Made by a program: the position numbers and the translations under genes. A stretch of DNA of 64,000 bases, taken from positions 62,001 through 126,000 of the forward strand of contig NZ_JACFTD010000007.1 in assembly GCF_014282005.1 (NCBI RefSeq), written 5' to 3'. Below the pieces are notes generated by a model that was not told where the DNA came from, did no database searches, and saw only the letters and a list, made by a program, of their open reading frames with translations. The DNA comes from Sporosarcina sp. BP05 (GTDB lineage: Bacteria; Bacillota; Bacilli; Bacillales_A; Planococcaceae). How positions within the stretch are numbered: the stretch's first letter is position 1; every line of letters starts with the position of its first letter. Of the stretch, positions 17,097 to 26,741 are shown piece by piece.

Positions 17097-18764
17097 TTAG
17101 TATTCCATAATTATTGGAATAATCATTGGTCTTCTTTTCGTTTGTTGATACAAATACGAACTTAGTGTATCGCGTATCTCTTGTTTAATGTTTGTCCATT
17201 CGAACGTCTCTTTATTCACATACTTCTCAACAATTTTTCTGACAAGGTTTGCAGACTCTTCAAGAAGCTCTTCGGATTCGCGTACATAAACGAATCCACG
17301 AGAGACTATTTCCGGTCCTGCTGCGATGCGTTTCTGTTTACGGTTTAGAGTGACAACGACTGTAAAGATCCCATCCTGTGACAGGAGTTTACGATCACGG
17401 AGTACAATATTTCCAACGTCCCCTACGCCAATGCCGTCAATCAGAATATTACCTGCTTGAACACGTCCACTCATGCGCATCTTACTATTTTTATATTCGA
17501 CAATGTCGCCTTTGTCTGCAATAAATATTTGTGATTTTTGAAGCCCTGTCTCTTGTGCAAGCTTGGAATGCGCAATAAGCATCCGATACTCGCCTTGGAT
17601 TGGGATGAAATAGCTAGGTTGCATCAAGTTGAGCATTAGTTTCAAATCTTCAGAACTACCATGCCCGGATACGTGGACATTCTTACTTGAAGTAAGAACA
17701 TTTGCGCCAGCTTTTGCAAGATCATTCATCGTCTGGAACATCGAAACTTCCATTCCTGGTGATGGTGTGAACGTAATAAGAACTGTATCTGTTTCTTTGA
17801 TACGTAGGTCTCTATGCTGTTTACGGACAATTTTCTCAAGCGCATCAAGCGGCTCGCCTTGGTTACCCGTCACGATAATGACAACTTTGTCATCGTCATA
17901 CTTCTCGATTTCTTTTACCGGAATGACAATGTCATCGTCAACAGTTAAATAACCGAGCTTCAAGCCGACTTCGAAGTAACTTTCTAGACTTTTCCCAACG
18001 ACTGCCACTTTTTTACCTGTTTCCAATGCCGTATCGAATACTTGCTGAATACGGATAAAATTCGACGCATAAAGTGCGACTAGAATTCTACCTTCTGCTC
18101 CGTGGAACGTTTTAGATAGACTTTTTTCGATAACCGACTCAGATGTCGTGTAACCCGGACGTTCTGCTTCGGAAGAATCCGACATAAGGATGAAGACGCC
18201 TTCTTCACCAAGTGCCGCCATTTTCGCAATGTCAGGGCGATACTTTCCTTTAGCAGACTGATCGAATTTAAATTCTCCTGTATGCACAATTGCCCCTTCA
18301 CTCGTGTGGAATACGATTCCCAGTGAATCTGGTATGCTGTGTGTCGTATGGAAGAATGTTACGTACGTCCCTTTGAAATTCATGCGACTTTTGTTCGTCA
18401 CTTCAAAAAACTTAACGTTCTGGGGTGCCGGCATTTCTTTCAAATGTTCTTTTGCCAGTGCGATTGTCAACTTAGAACCATAGACAGGCGCCTGTACTTT
18501 TTGCAGAAGATAGGAAATCGAGCCGATTGCATCTTCATGACCATGTGTCAGGAAGATTCCTTTTACGCGGTCTTTATTTTCTTCGATATAACTTATATCT
18601 GGAATGACGATGTCAATTCCAAGCATTTCTCCTTCAGGGAACATAAGCCCCGCGTCAACGATGAACAGTTCGTCATCAACTTCGACCACATACATTGCTT
18701 TCCCGATTTCTCCAACTCCACCGAGTGGAATAATTCTAATTAGTTCATTTTTAGTTTTTGTCAC
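17097..18764 (-). CDS. rnjB: Ribonuclease J2
   Basis: This metallo-beta-lactamase/beta-CASP ribonuclease works with RNase J1 in mRNA decay. It has 555 residues, the same as B. subtilis RnjB. Visible motifs are the metal site THGHEDAIG, LFIVDAGLMFPEGEM near the N-terminus, the beta-CASP stretch ILVALYASNFIRIQQ, HVSGHGSSEDLKLM, and the C-terminal MIIPIIMEY typical of J2. The start is the GTG at 18762-18764 with AGGAGG upstream; longer frames to 18812 lack a site. Its place after dapA supports J2 rather than J1. Confidence 0.9.
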   Translation of the reverse strand: MTKTKNELIRIIPLGGVGEIGKAMYVVEVDDELFIVDAGLMFPEGEMLGIDIVIPDISYIEENKDRVKGIFLTHGHEDAIGSISYLLQKVQAPVYGSKLTIALAKEHLKEMPAPQNVKFFEVTNKSRMNFKGTYVTFFHTTHSIPDSLGIVFHTSEGAIVHTGEFKFDQSAKGKYRPDIAKMAALGEEGVFILMSDSSEAERPGYTTSESVIEKSLSKTFHGAEGRILVALYASNFIRIQQVFDTALETGKKVAVVGKSLESYFEVGLKLGYLTVDDDIVIPVKEIEKYDDDKVVIIVTGNQGEPLDALEKIVRKQHRDLRIKETDTVLITFTPSPGMEVSMFQTMNDLAKAGANVLTSSKNVHVSGHGSSEDLKLMLNLMQPSYFIPIQGEYRMLIAHSKLAQETGLQKSQIFIADKGDIVEYKNSKMRMSGRVQAGNILIDGIGVGDVGNIVLRDRKLLSQDGIFTVVVTLNRKQKRIAAGPEIVSRGFVYVRESEELLEESANLVRKIVEKYVNKETFEWTNIKQEIRDTLSSYLYQQTKRRPMIIPIIMEY

Positions 18765-18841
18765 TTTGTTTCCTCCTATTAATAATTCCCGTCCATAACG
18801 ACTATATTTCATTATACGGGACTGAAGCTATCTGTACAAAC

Positions 18842-18868
18842 AAAAAAAGCCGGTAATTGATACCGGCC
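18842..18868 (-). terminator. Intrinsic terminator after dapA
   Basis: GCCGGTA and TACCGGC form a perfect stem around a 5-base loop, followed on the minus strand by seven T residues. It lies directly after the dapA stop and ends the asd-dapA transcript. Confidence 0.92.
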
Positions 18869-18872
18869 CCGA

Positions 18873-19763
18873 TTAATTAAAAATATGAAGGTTTTTTCTA
18901 TAGTTTTCCCAGACTTTATCAAAGTGTTCATCCTTGCCTTCAAGCCCGACCAGCGGCAGTCTGACTCCCCCAGTTTCGACGCCTAGTTTTTTTAGCGCGT
19001 ATTTAACCATTACTGGATTGGGTGCGGTAAAAATTGCCCGAAATAAAGGTAGCAACGCTCTATGCATCGCACCGGCTTGTTCTGTCCGCCCATCTTTGAA
19101 GGCAGCAATCATCTGTTGCATTTCATTACCCGCAACGTGTGAGGCAACGGATACGATACCTTTTCCGCCTATTGCAAAGGTCGGTAACGCCAATGAGTCG
19201 TCTCCGCTATAGACAGAAAACCCGTCATCCGTCCCTGAAATAATATCAACCATCTGATCCAGGCTGCCACTCGCTTCTTTTACCGCACGGATATTTGTTA
19301 TTTTCGATAAAGCGATGAGCGTTTCAGGAAGCATGTTGACGGCTGATCGCCCCGGAATATTATACAACATCACCGGCAAGCTAGTTTCTCCTGCAACTAG
19401 CGAGAAGTGGGCGTACATTCCTTTTTGGTCGGGTTTATTGTAATAAGGTGCGACGAGCATAATACCATCAGCCCCTACCCGTTCCGCCATCCGTGTCAGC
19501 TTGATGGTTTCCTTTGTAGAAAATGTCCCTGTCCCTGCAATGACTGGTATTCGTTTATTTACTGCTTTTATCGTGAACGTAAAAAGTGCTTCCTTCTCTT
19601 CGACGGAAAGTGTAGGAGATTCACCTGTCGTACCACAGACAACCAACGAATCGCTGCCATTCGCGATCAGGTGTTCAATCAGTTTTGCGGTTTTGTCGTA
19701 ATCAATGTCTCCCGTTGCTGAAAATGGTGTGACCATTGCCGTCGATACGCGTCCAAGTTCCAT
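18873..19763 (-). CDS. dapA: 4-hydroxy-tetrahydrodipicolinate synthase
   Basis: This enzyme condenses pyruvate with aspartate semialdehyde, the first step of the lysine, diaminopimelate and dipicolinate branch. The 296-residue TIM barrel has all key residues: GTTGES with Thr45/Thr46, Tyr134 in YNIPGRS, Arg139 and the Schiff-base lysine Lys162 in AVKEASG. It follows asd after 26 bases, and the two plus upstream dpaAB form a pathway block that supplies the spore core with dipicolinate. The aspartokinase gene dapG, found between asd and dapA in B. subtilis, is missing here. Confidence 0.95.
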   Translation of the reverse strand: MELGRVSTAMVTPFSATGDIDYDKTAKLIEHLIANGSDSLVVCGTTGESPTLSVEEKEALFTFTIKAVNKRIPVIAGTGTFSTKETIKLTRMAERVGADGIMLVAPYYNKPDQKGMYAHFSLVAGETSLPVMLYNIPGRSAVNMLPETLIALSKITNIRAVKEASGSLDQMVDIISGTDDGFSVYSGDDSLALPTFAIGGKGIVSVASHVAGNEMQQMIAAFKDGRTEQAGAMHRALLPLFRAIFTAPNPVMVKYALKKLGVETGGVRLPLVGLEGKDEHFDKVWENYRKNLHIFN

Positions 19764-19789
19764 AATTATCAGCCCTTTACTTTTGTTTG

Positions 19790-20815
19790 TTAATTAAGCA
19801 GCGTTTCTGCGATTTGCACCGAATTGAGTGCTGCTCCTTTTAGGAGATTGTCCGATACAATCCACAAATGGAATCCCGCTGGGTGTTCTGGGTCTTTTCG
19901 AATACGGCCTACAAACACTTCGTCTTTACCTTCTGCAAATAATGGCATCGGATACAATTGTTTAGATGGATTGTCTTGGACGACGACACCTGGTGCATTT
20001 TCTAATAAGTTTTGAAGTACTTCTACAGTAACTCCTTCTGTACCTATTTCAATATAAACCGACTCAGAATGGCCCGTAACAACAGGAAGACGTACACATG
20101 TCGCCGACACGGACAATTTCTGATCGCCAAATATTTTTTTTGTTTCATTCATCATTTTTAGTTCCTCAAGTGTATAGCCTGAAGGATCGAAGGCATCAAT
20201 TTGAGGGATTGCATTGAAAGCGATTGGATAATGCCGTTCTGCTGAAGCTGACGGTAAAATAGTCGCTTCCGTTTTCGAACGGTTTTCAAACTGTAAACTT
20301 TGACTTTCTAATTCATTAATCGCTTCAGAACCGGCACCTGAAACGGCTTGATACGTTGACACAATGATTCGATCCAAGCCGAACTTGTCACGAATCGGTT
20401 GGAGCGCAGTCACCATTTGAATCGTCGAACAGTTTGGGTTGGCGATGATTCCTGTATGTCCGCTTAAAGCTCCAGCGTTCACTTCAGGAACAACTAACGG
20501 AATGTTTTCCATCATCCGGAATGCGCTCGTATTATCAATAACGACCGCTCCTCTTTTGACTGCTTCATGTGCAAACTTTTCTGAAATAGATCCACCCGCA
20601 CTGAAAAATGCGATGTCAATGCCTTCGAATGATTCTGGAACCGTTTCTTCAACAATATAGTTTTGGCCACCTGCCGTAATTTCTGTACCGGCAGATCGCT
20701 TAGAGGCTAGCAGCTTAATTGATTGGACCGGAAAATTACGTTCAAGTAATTTTTCAAGAATTTTTGTACCGACAGCTCCCGTAGCACCGACTATTGCAAC
20801 ATTAACCTTTTTCAT
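19790..20815 (-). CDS. asd: Aspartate-semialdehyde dehydrogenase
   Basis: This NADPH-dependent enzyme reduces aspartyl phosphate to aspartate semialdehyde. The 341-residue sequence has the Rossmann motif VGATGAVG at about 9-16, the catalytic Cys129 in NPNCSTIQ and a C-terminal helix with LWIVSDNLLKGAA. An AAAGGGAG site precedes the ATG. A 177-base gap separates it from dpaB. In that gap TTGCAA and TATAAA lie only 15 bases apart, so a separate vegetative promoter is possible but weakly supported; it would make asd independent of the sporulation genes upstream. Confidence 0.95.
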   Translation of the reverse strand: MKKVNVAIVGATGAVGTKILEKLLERNFPVQSIKLLASKRSAGTEITAGGQNYIVEETVPESFEGIDIAFFSAGGSISEKFAHEAVKRGAVVIDNTSAFRMMENIPLVVPEVNAGALSGHTGIIANPNCSTIQMVTALQPIRDKFGLDRIIVSTYQAVSGAGSEAINELESQSLQFENRSKTEATILPSASAERHYPIAFNAIPQIDAFDPSGYTLEELKMMNETKKIFGDQKLSVSATCVRLPVVTGHSESVYIEIGTEGVTVEVLQNLLENAPGVVVQDNPSKQLYPMPLFAEGKDEVFVGRIRKDPEHPAGFHLWIVSDNLLKGAALNSVQIAETLLN

Positions 20816-20992
20816 CTTTATCTCCCTTTCAGCTTATACGGATGCATAAATAATCAGGACATGCATGTTTTATACTGTTTTTCAAATTGTTGCAAAAAAC
20901 AGCATGATTAGCACAATTACTTCTGTCCCTTACATCGTTAGCAGTTCATTGGAGGAATTATATCATATATCCGATTATTCTGCCCTGTATTT

Positions 20993-21583
20993 TTATATTT
21001 TGTCGTGAATAATTAATAACGGTTGTAGTTGTCTTTTTTCGAGGGCAGCAGCTGCCGCAGGTACCATGAGTGTGAAATCGGAGATAAGTGAGTTTGGTTT
21101 TTTCAACGGATCGTCCTGTCCGAACGGGATAAAAAAGACGTTTTTCATATTGAGCAGTTTCATTAGATTCATTGCATTTAGACCAAGTGCATCGTTTGTT
21201 GAAATACCGATGAGCACTGGGCTTTCATTTCGTAGCGTGGCTTTGGCAGCCATTAAGACAGGTGAATCTGTTGCTGCATTAGCAAATCTACTCATGGAAT
21301 TCCCAGTCATCGGTGCAATAATCATACAATCGACAGGCGTTTTCGGACCGAATGGCTCAGCTCCAACAATTGTAGCTATTACTTTTTCACCAGTTGCAGC
21401 TTCTATTCGTGCAATCCATTCTTCCCCAGTTCCGAAACGCGTTGCGGCTGTCAAAACAGAGTGAGTGATAACGGGTACAACGGTTGCTCCCGCGTCTTTT
21501 AGTGCATCAATAGTCGGTATGATTGCCTCATACGTACAATGTGACGCCGTAATTCCAAGGCCTATCCTCTTTCCCTTTAGCAT
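20993..21583 (-). CDS. dpaB: Dipicolinate synthase subunit B (flavoprotein-like)
   Basis: This 196-residue member of the flavoprotein/UbiX-like fold is the second subunit of dipicolinate synthase (SpoVFB). The N-terminus LKGKRIGLGITASHCTYEAI and the central IIAPMTGNSMSRFANAATDS are characteristic. With DpaA it oxidises hydroxy-tetrahydrodipicolinate to dipicolinic acid in the mother cell; the product is exported into the spore with calcium. It follows dpaA by 12 bases. Its presence shows the organism is, or recently was, an endospore former. Confidence 0.93.
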   Translation of the reverse strand: MLKGKRIGLGITASHCTYEAIIPTIDALKDAGATVVPVITHSVLTAATRFGTGEEWIARIEAATGEKVIATIVGAEPFGPKTPVDCMIIAPMTGNSMSRFANAATDSPVLMAAKATLRNESPVLIGISTNDALGLNAMNLMKLLNMKNVFFIPFGQDDPLKKPNSLISDFTLMVPAAAAALEKRQLQPLLIIHDKI

Positions 21584-21595
21584 CGTGTTCCCCTT

Positions 21596-22369
21596 TCATC
21601 TTCTATACATTCTCTCGAGCGCATCCGCCAAAGCGACTGCTGCATCTACAGGAAAGTGCTTTCCCGGTAATCCGAGGAGTACTGTATAGTATTCAGATGA
21701 AAGCTGCGCCTTTAGGCAGCCCGGGGCTGATGCAAGGTCGTAAATGTGCACACTAGGGTTCTGAGGTGCAGCAAGCCATTTTACGGGAATCGTGTTGATC
21801 AGCGTTCCCTCTTCCATGGCCCACTCATCCGTTAGACGTTCAATCTTATATCCATGGTAACTAGCTTCGCCGAGCTGATCATCGGACCTGGCAACGACTG
21901 TCACAACGGCCCCTAAAGACGCCAATGCGTGCGCTGTCGCCTTGCCAACCCTACCAAAACCCGCTATGGAGAAATGCCCCCCTGAAATACACCGTTTAGT
22001 GCGTGCATAGTATTCATGAATGAATCCCTCGGCAGTCAGCTTCGCATTTTGCCAGATGAATTGCTCTTCTTGCGTATAAGAATGGAGTGACAATCCTGCC
22101 TCTCTTAAAGGCCTCAACCACTGTTCCGATGCAATGCCTGTATAGAGTTCCACTCCTTCTTCTAGCAATAAAGGAGGAATTGCGTTTTTCATTTGTAAAA
22201 TCGGGAAAACAATTTGCCTTGGCGAATATTTCACGATTTCTTCACCAAGTTCATCCGTATAATGATCGGTTCCAATGTGGCGAGTGGCAAATCCTCTTTC
22301 AAACATTATGTCTCCGCAAGCCGCCAATCTGCTGTCCGTTCCTATGAATAGCCAGTTATTATCTTTCAT
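21596..22369 (-). CDS. dpaA: Dipicolinate synthase subunit A
   Basis: This is the NAD(P)-dependent subunit of dipicolinate synthase (SpoVFA). The nucleotide-binding motif is GFGRVGKATAHALASLGA, followed by TVVARSDDQL and INTIP. I use the ATG at 22367-22369 (MKDNNWLFIGTDSR), which overlaps the ymxH stop by 11 bases and suggests coupling; ATG 22384 and TTG 22426 are alternatives with no better ribosome site. The resulting 257 residues are shorter than the roughly 297 of B. subtilis DpaA, mainly through gaps rather than loss of a motif. Confidence 0.9.
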   Translation of the reverse strand: MKDNNWLFIGTDSRLAACGDIMFERGFATRHIGTDHYTDELGEEIVKYSPRQIVFPILQMKNAIPPLLLEEGVELYTGIASEQWLRPLREAGLSLHSYTQEEQFIWQNAKLTAEGFIHEYYARTKRCISGGHFSIAGFGRVGKATAHALASLGAVVTVVARSDDQLGEASYHGYKIERLTDEWAMEEGTLINTIPVKWLAAPQNPSVHIYDLASAPGCLKAQLSSEYYTVLLGLPGKHFPVDAAVALADALERMYRR

Positions 22370-22634
22370 CGCTAGCCAACTCATCCATACTATGCGTTTT
22401 TCCAAACAAAATTCGATGTTCTCCAATCAAGACAATTTCATGCCAAGGTATGAATTCATCCGAAGCTTCTTGACGGTTCTTGAATGAAAAACGACCGAAT
22501 TTCTTCTTTATTTCAAATCCGATAATATCCCCTGTTCTCCCGTTAAAAATAAGGTCGGTATCCGCCAAAAAACCATAGCGGACCCCGTCCTCAACTTGAA
22601 TAAGCTCTTTCTGAGCAAGTTCTGAAAGTAGCAT
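22359..22634 (-). CDS. ymxH: YlmC/YmxH family sporulation protein (PRC-barrel)
   Basis: This 91-residue protein is of the PRC-barrel type (MLLSELAQKELIQVEDGVRY). The family is conserved in spore formers and linked with sporulation, but its molecular role is unknown. I start at the third in-frame codon (ATG 22632-22634), because the first ATG lies directly against the AAAGGGG ribosome site. It lies just before dpaA, as in B. subtilis, and overlaps it. Upstream lies a cluster of strong hairpins (22714-22838). Confidence 0.87.
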   Translation of the reverse strand: MLLSELAQKELIQVEDGVRYGFLADTDLIFNGRTGDIIGFEIKKKFGRFSFKNRQEASDEFIPWHEIVLIGEHRILFGKTHSMDELASDER

Positions 22635-22713
22635 CGTCATTCCCCTTTCCTACGTCTCCATCCATCATATGAGATGAACACGGGAAAACTGACTAACGCT
22701 ATAAAGTTAATCT

Positions 22714-22746
22714 TAAACAGTGGGGGGCTTTATCCCCCACTGTTTA
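22714..22746. repeat. Perfect palindrome between mlpA and ymxH
   Basis: AAACAGTGGGGG and CCCCCACTGTTT form a perfect 12-bp stem around a 7-base loop. No good U run follows on either strand. Its arms could also pair with those of the hairpin at 22769-22838, because both use AGTGGGGG and CCCCCACT. Confidence 0.75.
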
Positions 22747-22768
22747 TTAGTTTAACCATTCGGGCTTT

Positions 22769-22838
22769 TACGGGCAGTTGCCCCCCACTTATTCTACTTG
22801 TGTCCTCGAAGACTTGGAGTGGGGGCTTACTGCCCGTT
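22769..22838. repeat. Long hairpin between mlpA and ymxH
   Basis: ACGGGCAG and CTGCCCGT form the outer stem; GCCCCCCACT and AGTGGGGGC form the inner stem around a loop of about 30 bases. With the palindrome at 22714-22746 it makes a two-hairpin array that could switch partners in the mlpA-ymxH transcript. I see no gene in this gap. Confidence 0.75.
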
Positions 22839-22851
22839 AATGCGGGAGCAA

Positions 22852-24099
22852 TCAACTCATAAATTCTTTTAGAACATCCTTTGGCGCAATGATCGATGTT
22901 GCCCGTTGCCCACTAAAGATGTCGTTTGCCATTCTATAAACCTGACTTAATTCGACATTGTCGATAAGAGCTACGACTTCATCAACTGATTTATGCTCCT
23001 CTAAAATGAGTTCATTTTTACCGTTTCGGTGCATCCTTGCTTCTGAACTTTCAAGACCTAGTAGGAACCCACCTTTTAACTGCTCTTTCGCATTATGCAA
23101 TTCGTTTTCTGTAACGCCGTCTTCCAATATTGACTGAATCACTTCATCAATCGTATCGGATAATTCCCTCAAATTCTCAGGAGATGTTCCGCCGTATATC
23201 ATGAATGCGCCCGTCGTCTTATACGCCGAGTAATAGGAATGAATTGAGTAGGCCAAACCGCGTTCTTCACGTACTTCCTGAAATAGACGTGAAGACATCG
23301 AGCCGCCTATAATACTATCCAACACAATCAACTCAGGGATTCGTTTATCGTCCACAGTAAGCCCATTAAAGCCAAGGCAGATATGGGCTTGTTCAATATC
23401 TTTTTCTTTCAGCGTACTGCCACCGTGAAATGCAGGTAACGTTACTGGTGACGCCTGTTCAATCTTTTCTTCCTGTTTGAATGAACCGAATTGAACTTCA
23501 ATCAGCTGTATTAATCGATCATCATAGTTGCCCGCCACGGAAATAACAATCCGTTCTGGTGTGTACTTTCGCCCCATAAAGTCATTGATCATTTTGCGGT
23601 CGAACGTATTGATTGTTGATTCATCACCCAGTACCGGTTTACCAATCGGTTGTTCGGGATACATAACGCTCCACAACCGTTCATCTACATCGTCATCCGG
23701 TGCATCTTCGACTGCCGCAATTTCATCAAGGACAATCGATTTTTCTTTCGCAATTTCTGCTTCATCAAACTTCGAGTTGAAAAACATATCTGCTAAGATT
23801 GATAGCGCACGAGGCGCCTGATGTCCAAGTACTGTCGTGTAATAACAAGTCATTTCTTTTGATGTGAAGGCGTTAACATCTCCTCCAATCCGGTCAAATT
23901 CCTCTGCTATCGTGCGCGCACTTCGCGACGGTGTTCCTTTAAAAAGCATATGTTCAATAAAATGAGCGATACCCGCTTCTGATTCCATCTCGTCTCCTGA
24001 ACCTGCACCGACCCATATCCCTAGTGCTACCGAGCGTACATGCGGCATTTTTTCATGGACGATTCTGACGCCATTTCGGCATACATGTGTTTCTATCAT
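22852..24099 (-). CDS. mlpA: M16 zinc peptidase (mitochondrial-processing-peptidase-like)
   Basis: This 415-residue M16B peptidase has the zinc motif HFIEH at residues 46-50 and the downstream glutamate in KEKSIVLDE, so it is predicted active. The C-terminal half has the usual SSRLFQEVREERGLAYS motif. The B. subtilis homologue (YmxG/MlpA) was reported to affect degradative enzyme production; the native substrate is not known. It follows pnp after a terminator. The polysaccharide deacetylase gene ylxY, found between them in B. subtilis, is absent. Confidence 0.92.
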   Translation of the reverse strand: MIETHVCRNGVRIVHEKMPHVRSVALGIWVGAGSGDEMESEAGIAHFIEHMLFKGTPSRSARTIAEEFDRIGGDVNAFTSKEMTCYYTTVLGHQAPRALSILADMFFNSKFDEAEIAKEKSIVLDEIAAVEDAPDDDVDERLWSVMYPEQPIGKPVLGDESTINTFDRKMINDFMGRKYTPERIVISVAGNYDDRLIQLIEVQFGSFKQEEKIEQASPVTLPAFHGGSTLKEKDIEQAHICLGFNGLTVDDKRIPELIVLDSIIGGSMSSRLFQEVREERGLAYSIHSYYSAYKTTGAFMIYGGTSPENLRELSDTIDEVIQSILEDGVTENELHNAKEQLKGGFLLGLESSEARMHRNGKNELILEEHKSVDEVVALIDNVELSQVYRMANDIFSGQRATSIIAPKDVLKEFMS

Positions 24100-24154
24100 T
24101 CATTGAATCCCCCTTTTAAACTCTATTCTATTTTATTTATTATATTTGATTAAA

Positions 24155-24193
24155 GAAGAAAAAGCCCTCATCTTCACTTGAAGAGGGGGCTTT
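24155..24193 (-). terminator. Intrinsic terminator after pnp
   Basis: On the minus strand AAAGCCCCCTC and GAGGGCTTT pair around a loop and are followed by TTTCTTCTTT. It lies 24 bases after the pnp stop and ends the pnp transcript before mlpA. Confidence 0.88.
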
Positions 24194-24216
24194 CCATTCT
24201 AGTGCTGTATGTCGAT

Positions 24217-26334
24217 TCAGCTATTCGCTTTTTCAGCTGCTTCTTTTTCTTCAAGAATGACAATTTTTCTAGACAGGTTAACGCGTCCTTGGTTATCAAC
24301 TTCAGTTACTTTTACGAACATTTCATCGCCCATTTTCAAGACATCTTCAACCACTTTTGTCCGCTCTTCTGCAATTTCAGAAACGTGGAGTAGTCCGTCT
24401 TTACCTGGGAATAGTTCAAGGAATGCACCGAATTTCTCAATGCGTTTCACTTTCGCCATATAGTATTCGCCAACTTTTGCTTCGCGAACGATATTCTCAA
24501 TCATCGCTTTCGCTTTGGCATTCATTTCATTATTTGGAGAAGAGATATAAATCGTACCATCTTGTTCCGTATCGATTTTAACGCTTGTCTCTTCGATGAT
24601 TTTATTAATCACTTTTCCGCCAGGCCCAATTACGTCACGAATCTTGTCTGGGTTGATTTTGATCATGATAATCTTCGGAGCGAATTCCGAAAGCTCAGTA
24701 CGTGGGGCACCGATAGCCGTAATCATATGATCCAAGATTTTCAAGCGACCGACTTTTGCTTGCGCCAATGCTTCTTCCAAGATTTGACGAGAAAGACCAT
24801 CGATTTTAATGTCCATTTGAAGGGCAGTAATTCCTTTTTCAGTACCTGCCACTTTGAAGTCCATATCGCCGAGATGGTCTTCCATCCCTTGAATATCGGA
24901 AAGGACTGAGTAGTTATCCCCTTTTTTCACAAGTCCCATTGCAATTCCTGCAACCGGCGCTTTCAGTGGAACACCTGCATCCATCATCGCCATTGTTGAC
25001 GCACAGATAGAAGCCTGTGAAGAAGAACCGTTCGATTCAAGTACTTCCGCTACCAAACGCAGTGTATACGGGAAATCCGTTTCATTCGGAAGGACAGCTA
25101 AAAGTGCACGTTCACCAAGTGCTCCGTGACCGATTTCGCGACGACCCGGTCCACGAATCGGACCTGTTTCACCGACGCTGAAGTTCGGGAAATTATAATG
25201 ATGCATGAAACGTTTTGATTCTTCTAGGCCAAGACCATCGATGATTTGTACTTCACCAAGTGCCCCAAGTGTACAAACGCTAAGTGCTTGTGTTTGCCCA
25301 CGTGTAAAGAGACCTGATCCGTGTGTGCGTGGCAAAATGCCAACTTCAGAAGCAAGTGGACGAATTTCGTCAAGACCACGACCGTCTGGACGGATTTTTT
25401 CATCCGTAATCAAGCGACGGACTTCTTCTTTAACAAGTTGATCCAGCACGCCTTTTACTTGTTTCATCGTCGCGTCGTCCGCTTCGTTTTCTTTGTAGCG
25501 TTCGATTACTTCGTCTTTCACTGCATTGATAGCGTCCTCACGCGCATGCTTTTCCTGTGTTTGAATAGCATTGATAAGGTCTGTTTCACAGCTATTTTTT
25601 ATGTCCGTTAAGATCACTTCATCCAATTGGAACAATTTCACTTCCGTTTTGGCTTTACCGACTTCGGCAATAATTTTCTCTTGGAATTCAATCAATTTAA
25701 TGATTTCACCATGTCCGAACATGATTGCTTCTAGAACGGTGTCTTCAGCAACTTCCTTAGCACCGGCTTCAACCATATTGATCGCATCTTTTGTTCCTGC
25801 AACAACAAGGTCAAGATCACTCTTCTCTAGTTGTGCCGGTGTTGGATTGACGATGAATTTGCCGTCAATAAGACCAATTTGAATACCTGCAATCGGTCCT
25901 TCAAACGGAATATCAGAAACAGACAATGCTAGAGAAGAACCAAGCATTGCAGCCATTTCAGATGAGCAGTCCTGGTCGACTGACATAACAAGTGAGATAA
26001 CTTGTACATCATTACGGAATCCGTCTGCAAATAAAGGACGAATCGGACGGTCAATCAGACGGCTCGTTAATACAGCCTTATCAGATGGACGTCCTTCACG
26101 TTTAAGGAAGCCACCTGGAATTTTTCCAACTGCATACATACGCTCTTCATAGTTCACCGTAAGTGGGAAGAAATCTAACCCCCGTGAATTTTTTGAAGCC
26201 GTTGCTGTAGAAAGTACTGTTGTATCTCCGTAACGGACAAGTACTGCTCCGTTCGCCTGTTTAGCAAGTTGCCCCGTTTCAATTGTCAACGGTCGTCCTG
26301 CCCAATCAAGTGTATAAACTTTTTTCTCTGTCAT
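24217..26334 (-). CDS. pnp: Polynucleotide phosphorylase
   Basis: This phosphorolytic 3'-5' exoribonuclease is a main mRNA decay enzyme. The 705 residues equal the B. subtilis length: two RNase PH-like cores ([20 protein letters not shown] and [20 protein letters not shown]), then a KH domain ([15 protein letters not shown]) and an S1 domain ([18 protein letters not shown]). The start is the ATG of MTEKKVYTL with a GAGAGGGG site; the longer frame to 26421 runs through leader sequence. A 515-base gap with repeats and the rpsO terminator precedes it, so it needs its own promoter. Confidence 0.96.
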   Translation of the reverse strand: MTEKKVYTLDWAGRPLTIETGQLAKQANGAVLVRYGDTTVLSTATASKNSRGLDFFPLTVNYEERMYAVGKIPGGFLKREGRPSDKAVLTSRLIDRPIRPLFADGFRNDVQVISLVMSVDQDCSSEMAAMLGSSLALSVSDIPFEGPIAGIQIGLIDGKFIVNPTPAQLEKSDLDLVVAGTKDAINMVEAGAKEVAEDTVLEAIMFGHGEIIKLIEFQEKIIAEVGKAKTEVKLFQLDEVILTDIKNSCETDLINAIQTQEKHAREDAINAVKDEVIERYKENEADDATMKQVKGVLDQLVKEEVRRLITDEKIRPDGRGLDEIRPLASEVGILPRTHGSGLFTRGQTQALSVCTLGALGEVQIIDGLGLEESKRFMHHYNFPNFSVGETGPIRGPGRREIGHGALGERALLAVLPNETDFPYTLRLVAEVLESNGSSSQASICASTMAMMDAGVPLKAPVAGIAMGLVKKGDNYSVLSDIQGMEDHLGDMDFKVAGTEKGITALQMDIKIDGLSRQILEEALAQAKVGRLKILDHMITAIGAPRTELSEFAPKIIMIKINPDKIRDVIGPGGKVINKIIEETSVKIDTEQDGTIYISSPNNEMNAKAKAMIENIVREAKVGEYYMAKVKRIEKFGAFLELFPGKDGLLHVSEIAEERTKVVEDVLKMGDEMFVKVTEVDNQGRVNLSRKIVILEEKEAAEKANS

Positions 26335-26555
26335 AAATTGAACCCCTCTCCATATTCCAGCCTGAACTGTATACGTGTATGTATTAGTAGTAGTGTAAGT
26401 GATAGCGCTCAGTGAACACAAGTTTTTATCATCATTTAACCGTCATCATGGCACATTTGTATAGTATACCACTTTTTTGTAGTTTCTAGTATAGAACGGG
26501 GGTAATTAATGAGGTTTTGATTTTTTTAGAAGAATAGAACATGTCGAAATGCATT

Positions 26556-26586
26556 GTGTCAGCTGCTGGCACCACACACTGAACAG
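26556..26586. repeat. GTGTCAG/CTGGCAC palindromic repeat, copy 1
   Basis: GTGTCAG and CTGGCAC form an imperfect dyad (one G-T pair), followed by CACACACTGAACAGAAAAGG. The copy at 26742-26774 has the same layout with compensating differences. Confidence 0.6.
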
Positions 26587-26627
26587 AAAAGGCTACACCA
26601 AACACTCTCTAAAGACGTAAAGAACAT

Positions 26628-26678
26628 AAAGATTCCACTCAACTCGCTTCGGCTACCCCTGTAAGGCGCCTGCGCTGA
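26628..26678. repeat. Dispersed repeat, copy 2 (CGCTTCGGCTACCCC type)
   Basis: This copy matches 17003-17053 through AAGATT, CGCTTCGGCTACCCC, TGTAAGG and GCCT-CGCT. It lies between the two GTGTCAG-type copies. Confidence 0.6.
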
Positions 26679-26741
26679 ATGTTCACATTTCCAATCAGTA
26701 GCCGCACACAAAACTACCCAGTACAGAACCAAAAAATACAC

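Noticed and set aside
20816..20992. Lysine riboswitch before asd
   Set aside because: The 177-base gap is AT-rich and lacks the conserved multi-helix pattern and a terminator.
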